From positions 1 to 64,000 of the forward strand of contig NZ_WUBS01000007.1 in NCBI RefSeq assembly GCF_010131535.1: 64,000 nt of DNA, written 5' to 3'. Under the pieces are notes generated by a model. That model had not been told where the DNA came from and made no database searches. It was given only the letters and a program-made list of their open reading frames with translations. This stretch comes from Acerihabitans arboris. GTDB lineage: Bacteria > Pseudomonadota > Gammaproteobacteria > Enterobacterales > Enterobacteriaceae. Position numbers and translations under genes: made by a program. Of the stretch, positions 61,664 through 64,000 are shown in pieces (positions within the stretch are counted from its first letter, which is position 1; every line of letters starts with the position of its first letter).

Positions 61664-64000
61664 TCAAATCAGCCGATAGGCGGTGCTCCGCGTCCCATCG
61701 ATATAAAGATCGCGCGTTTCGCCTGCGGGCAGCAGCAGCGATAGCTCGCGCCAGGCCGGGCGGTAATCGCCCCGCTGCCGAAAACGAATATCGATACGCT
61801 GTGGATCGCAGCACATCTCCCACTCCAGCCAGAGCGCGTGCCCGTCCCGCCATTCATGGCTCTCCCCATCATCCTCATACAGCAAACCCGTTCCCCGCCC
61901 CGCCCCCGGCCAGGGGAACAGCGCCAGCCGGCGCTCATCGTCCGTGCTAGGGTCTTGGCATTGACAGCACCCGGAGAGGGGGATGGCGGCGCCGGCCCGC
62001 GCCAGCATCGGCAGGCGTTCCAACGGCGCGTCCAGCACGATATCCCGGCCGCCGGCAAACCATTGCCCGCTGTGCCAGTCATACCAGCCGCCGGCGTTGT
62101 CGGGCAGGTAAACCGCCCGGGTGCGCGCCCCCGGCTCCACCACGCTTGCGATCAGGAGATCGCGTCCCAGCATAAAATCATCGGTTTCAGCAAACGTGCG
62201 CTCATCCCGTTCATGGTCAAGGAACGTAGGACGCAGCATCGGCTCGTCGTCGTCGCATGCCTGCCAGAATAAGGTATACAGGTAGGGCATCAGCCGGTAG
62301 CGCAGGCGGATCGCCTCGCGCACCATGGCCGTCACCGCCGGATACATCCAGGGTTCGTTGACCGTGCCGTCGTCGTTCCAGGAATGGATGGTAAAACGCG
62401 GATGCATCACGCCGTTTTGCACCCAACGGACAAACAGCTCCGCATCCGGCCGGTCACCGGCGAAACCACCGACGTCGTGCCCGATGTTATATAACCCGGA
62501 CAGGCTCATGCCCAGCCCCATACGGGTATTAAAACGCAGCGTTTGCCAATCGGTACGGTTATCCCCGCTCCAGGTCTGCACATAGCGCTGCATGCCCGCG
62601 CAGCCGGAACGGGAGATCAGGTACGGCCGTTTCCGCGGCGCAAAGCGCTGCTGGGCTTCCAGCGAAGCGCGCATCATCAGCAACGGCATCACCGGCCGGA
62701 TATGCTTGATGGCTATCTCACGGCCAAACCCCCGGCAGCGCGCCTCGCCGTCCCACAGTTCATACTCGTTATTGTCGTTCCAGGTGGCGTCGATGCCGAC
62801 CTCCAGCAGCTGCCGCGTAACATTGCGCTGCCACCAGGCCAGGGTATCCGGGTTGGTGAAATCGAGATTGGCGCCCTCGTCGTCCCAAAACGCCGAGCCA
62901 GCCGGGCCGTCATGCTGCGAATCACGGATAAACAGCCCCTGCGCCGCCGCCGCGTCATACTGGGGATGGTCCCGCAGCAGGCATGGCTTGATATTGGCGG
63001 CCAATTTGATCCCCGCCTGGTGAAAAGCCTGCGTCATCGCCGCGGGACGGGGAAATTTTTCCCGATTCCAGTTAAAGACGTAGCGCTTGTCATTGATCGA
63101 CGTATAACCGGAGGAGAGCTGGAACGAATCGCAGGGAATGGCGTGTTCGCGACATAAGGCGATAAAAGCCAGCAGTTGCCGCTGCGCGTCCGGGGCGTCG
63201 GTGTAATGCATGGTCGAACCGCTGTAGCCGAGACTCCATTTGGGACCAAACAGCGTTTTGCCCGTCAGCCGCACCAAAGCCTTGGTGACGTCCAGCACCC
63301 GCGGGCCCAGGAACAGGTAATAGTCCAGATCCCCCGCCTCGGCGCGATAGCGCCGATAGGCCGGATGGTAGTTATCCAGCTCGTTGCCCAAATCAAACCA
63401 GCTGCTGCTGAGATTATCGTAGAACAGGCCGAAGCTGGCGTCGCTGCGCTGCGTGATGGTGAACGGAATATGTTTATACAGCGGATCGGTGGACGCCGCG
63501 TTATACCCCATGGCGTCGAGATTGCGCATTTCAAAGCGCTTGCCCCGGCGATTCAGGTCGCCCGCCTTTTCGCCCAGCCCATAGTAGCGTTCCTGTCCAT
63601 ACCGGCGCTGATAGTGCTCTATGCCGTCGCCGTGGGCGTTAAGCAGGTAGGCGCCGGTGGGGCGATCGCTGGCTAACGGCAGCCAGTTGCCCGGCGCTGC
63701 CCGGTATTCCCATTCCAGCCACAGCGGCTGGTGAACCGTCACCCTGAGACGGTCGGTGCTCAGGCGCAAGGCGGCGCCGTCGCGTTCCAGCCGATAGCCG
63801 GGCAGGGAAAAATCATCGACGCGCTCGCGCTCGCGCCCTTCCCACGGAACGTCCCCCTGCGGCGCGATGCTCCAGGTGCGATCGAGCGCCAGCTCCCCCC
63901 CTCGTTTGATCAGTACGCGGAACAGGCCGCTCTCCAGCACATACAGGCGAAATAGATGTAAACCATCCACCTTGAGCTCGATAAAATGGGCGGTTTGCCG
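61664..64000 (-). CDS. Glycoside hydrolase family 31 alpha-glucosidase/alpha-xylosidase, cut at its 5' end
   Basis: Over 770 residues are visible, and the frame stays open to the window edge (the upstream codons read HFIELKVDGLHLFRL), so the start lies outside. The GH31 core has the nucleophile Asp in WNDNNEYELWDG (about residue 399 of the visible frame) and the general acid/base Asp in TWSGDNRTDW. SGSTMHYTDAPDAQ and GHDVGGFAGDRPD are near the barrel. An N-terminal beta domain and a C-terminal beta domain flank it. The enzyme removes alpha-linked glucose or xylose from oligosaccharides; WNDNNE instead of the common WNDMNE is a minor variation. Transporters for the sugars are not in the window. 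Confidence 0.9.
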   Translation of the reverse strand, partial: RQTAHFIELKVDGLHLFRLYVLESGLFRVLIKRGGELALDRTWSIAPQGDVPWEGRERERVDDFSLPGYRLERDGAALRLSTDRLRVTVHQPLWLEWEYRAAPGNWLPLASDRPTGAYLLNAHGDGIEHYQRRYGQERYYGLGEKAGDLNRRGKRFEMRNLDAMGYNAASTDPLYKHIPFTITQRSDASFGLFYDNLSSSWFDLGNELDNYHPAYRRYRAEAGDLDYYLFLGPRVLDVTKALVRLTGKTLFGPKWSLGYSGSTMHYTDAPDAQRQLLAFIALCREHAIPCDSFQLSSGYTSINDKRYVFNWNREKFPRPAAMTQAFHQAGIKLAANIKPCLLRDHPQYDAAAAQGLFIRDSQHDGPAGSAFWDDEGANLDFTNPDTLAWWQRNVTRQLLEVGIDATWNDNNEYELWDGEARCRGFGREIAIKHIRPVMPLLMMRASLEAQQRFAPRKRPYLISRSGCAGMQRYVQTWSGDNRTDWQTLRFNTRMGLGMSLSGLYNIGHDVGGFAGDRPDAELFVRWVQNGVMHPRFTIHSWNDDGTVNEPWMYPAVTAMVREAIRLRYRLMPYLYTLFWQACDDDEPMLRPTFLDHERDERTFAETDDFMLGRDLLIASVVEPGARTRAVYLPDNAGGWYDWHSGQWFAGGRDIVLDAPLERLPMLARAGAAIPLSGCCQCQDPSTDDERRLALFPWPGAGRGTGLLYEDDGESHEWRDGHALWLEWEMCCDPQRIDIRFRQRGDYRPAWRELSLLLPAGETRDLYIDGTRSTAYRLI

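Noticed and set aside
60738-61853. Long minus-strand open frame (371 codons) across ssuB
   Set aside because: The plus strand has a complete ABC ATPase with all motifs. The minus frame is arginine/serine-rich and has no family.
1-64000. CRISPR arrays, rRNA genes or intact insertion sequences
   Set aside because: I looked for regularly spaced repeats, rRNA-like stretches and transposase frames with terminal inverted repeats, and saw none.

Overview
The window looks like chromosomal DNA of a gamma-proteobacterium of the order Enterobacterales. The clues are homologues of yidE, yghU, yahK, nanE, hipBA and a FepA/PfeA/IroN-type receptor, a Fur box, and two copies of the 17-bp 3' end of the enterobacterial tRNA-Asn. 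Most of it is GC-rich, dense with transporter, regulator and enzyme operons, and free of housekeeping genes, so it reads as accessory metabolic DNA of an environmental or plant/insect-associated species. Several genes are clearly decayed (LysR, gabD, aldo/keto reductase, AraC, and a hypothetical gene with two stops), which would fit a Sodalis/Pectobacteriaceae-like genome, but the genus is a guess.

Layout, 1-11.5 kb: the 5' end of an unidentified gene facing an Lrp regulator; a LysR pseudogene; a GNAT acetyltransferase; a methyltransferase; a MarR-EamA exporter operon ending in a broken gene; a deletion scar joining an aldo/keto reductase fragment to a gabD fragment; and an agmatinase-type ureohydrolase with a polar amino-acid ABC transporter (permease and ATPase fused in one chain) divergent from a LysR gene. 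11.5-16.5 kb: a partly AT-rich islet bracketed by two tRNA-Asn 3'-end repeats, each followed by its own terminator. It carries a zinc-ribbon protein, a small helical protein, a HEPN-domain protein and HipBA. 16.7-21.9 kb: an SDR/AraC pair, an aldo/keto reductase with an Atu4866-domain protein, an AraC pseudogene and a MetE-like protein.

21.9-30.6 kb is the most interesting part: a minus-strand gene set for a 6-oxocamphor-hydrolase-like crotonase, a beta-keto acid cleavage enzyme, two thiolases, a two-subunit CoA transferase, an MFS transporter and an iron alcohol dehydrogenase. Together they could hydrolyse a beta-diketone, split the resulting beta-keto acid with acetyl-CoA, activate acetoacetate and thiolyse acetoacetyl-CoA. 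The substrate is unknown; cyclic 1,3-diketones or triacetate-type acids are my leading idea.

30.9-41 kb: yidE; a chimeric AraC/Rob-PfkB gene; a nanE-PTS EIIBC amino-sugar operon with an RpiR regulator; and a GMC oxidoreductase divergent from an unusual HTH-GAF regulator. 41.5-52 kb: a complete LsrB/RhaS-type sugar ABC transporter with a LysR gene; a TRAP transporter with a class III aminotransferase; and yghU. 52-64 kb: an MHS-type MFS transporter; a zinc alcohol dehydrogenase; a Fur-controlled catecholate receptor; a sulfonate-type ABC transporter with a triple-rhodanese protein; and a GH31 glycosidase cut by the right edge. No rRNA, complete tRNA, CRISPR array, integrase or intact insertion sequence was seen.
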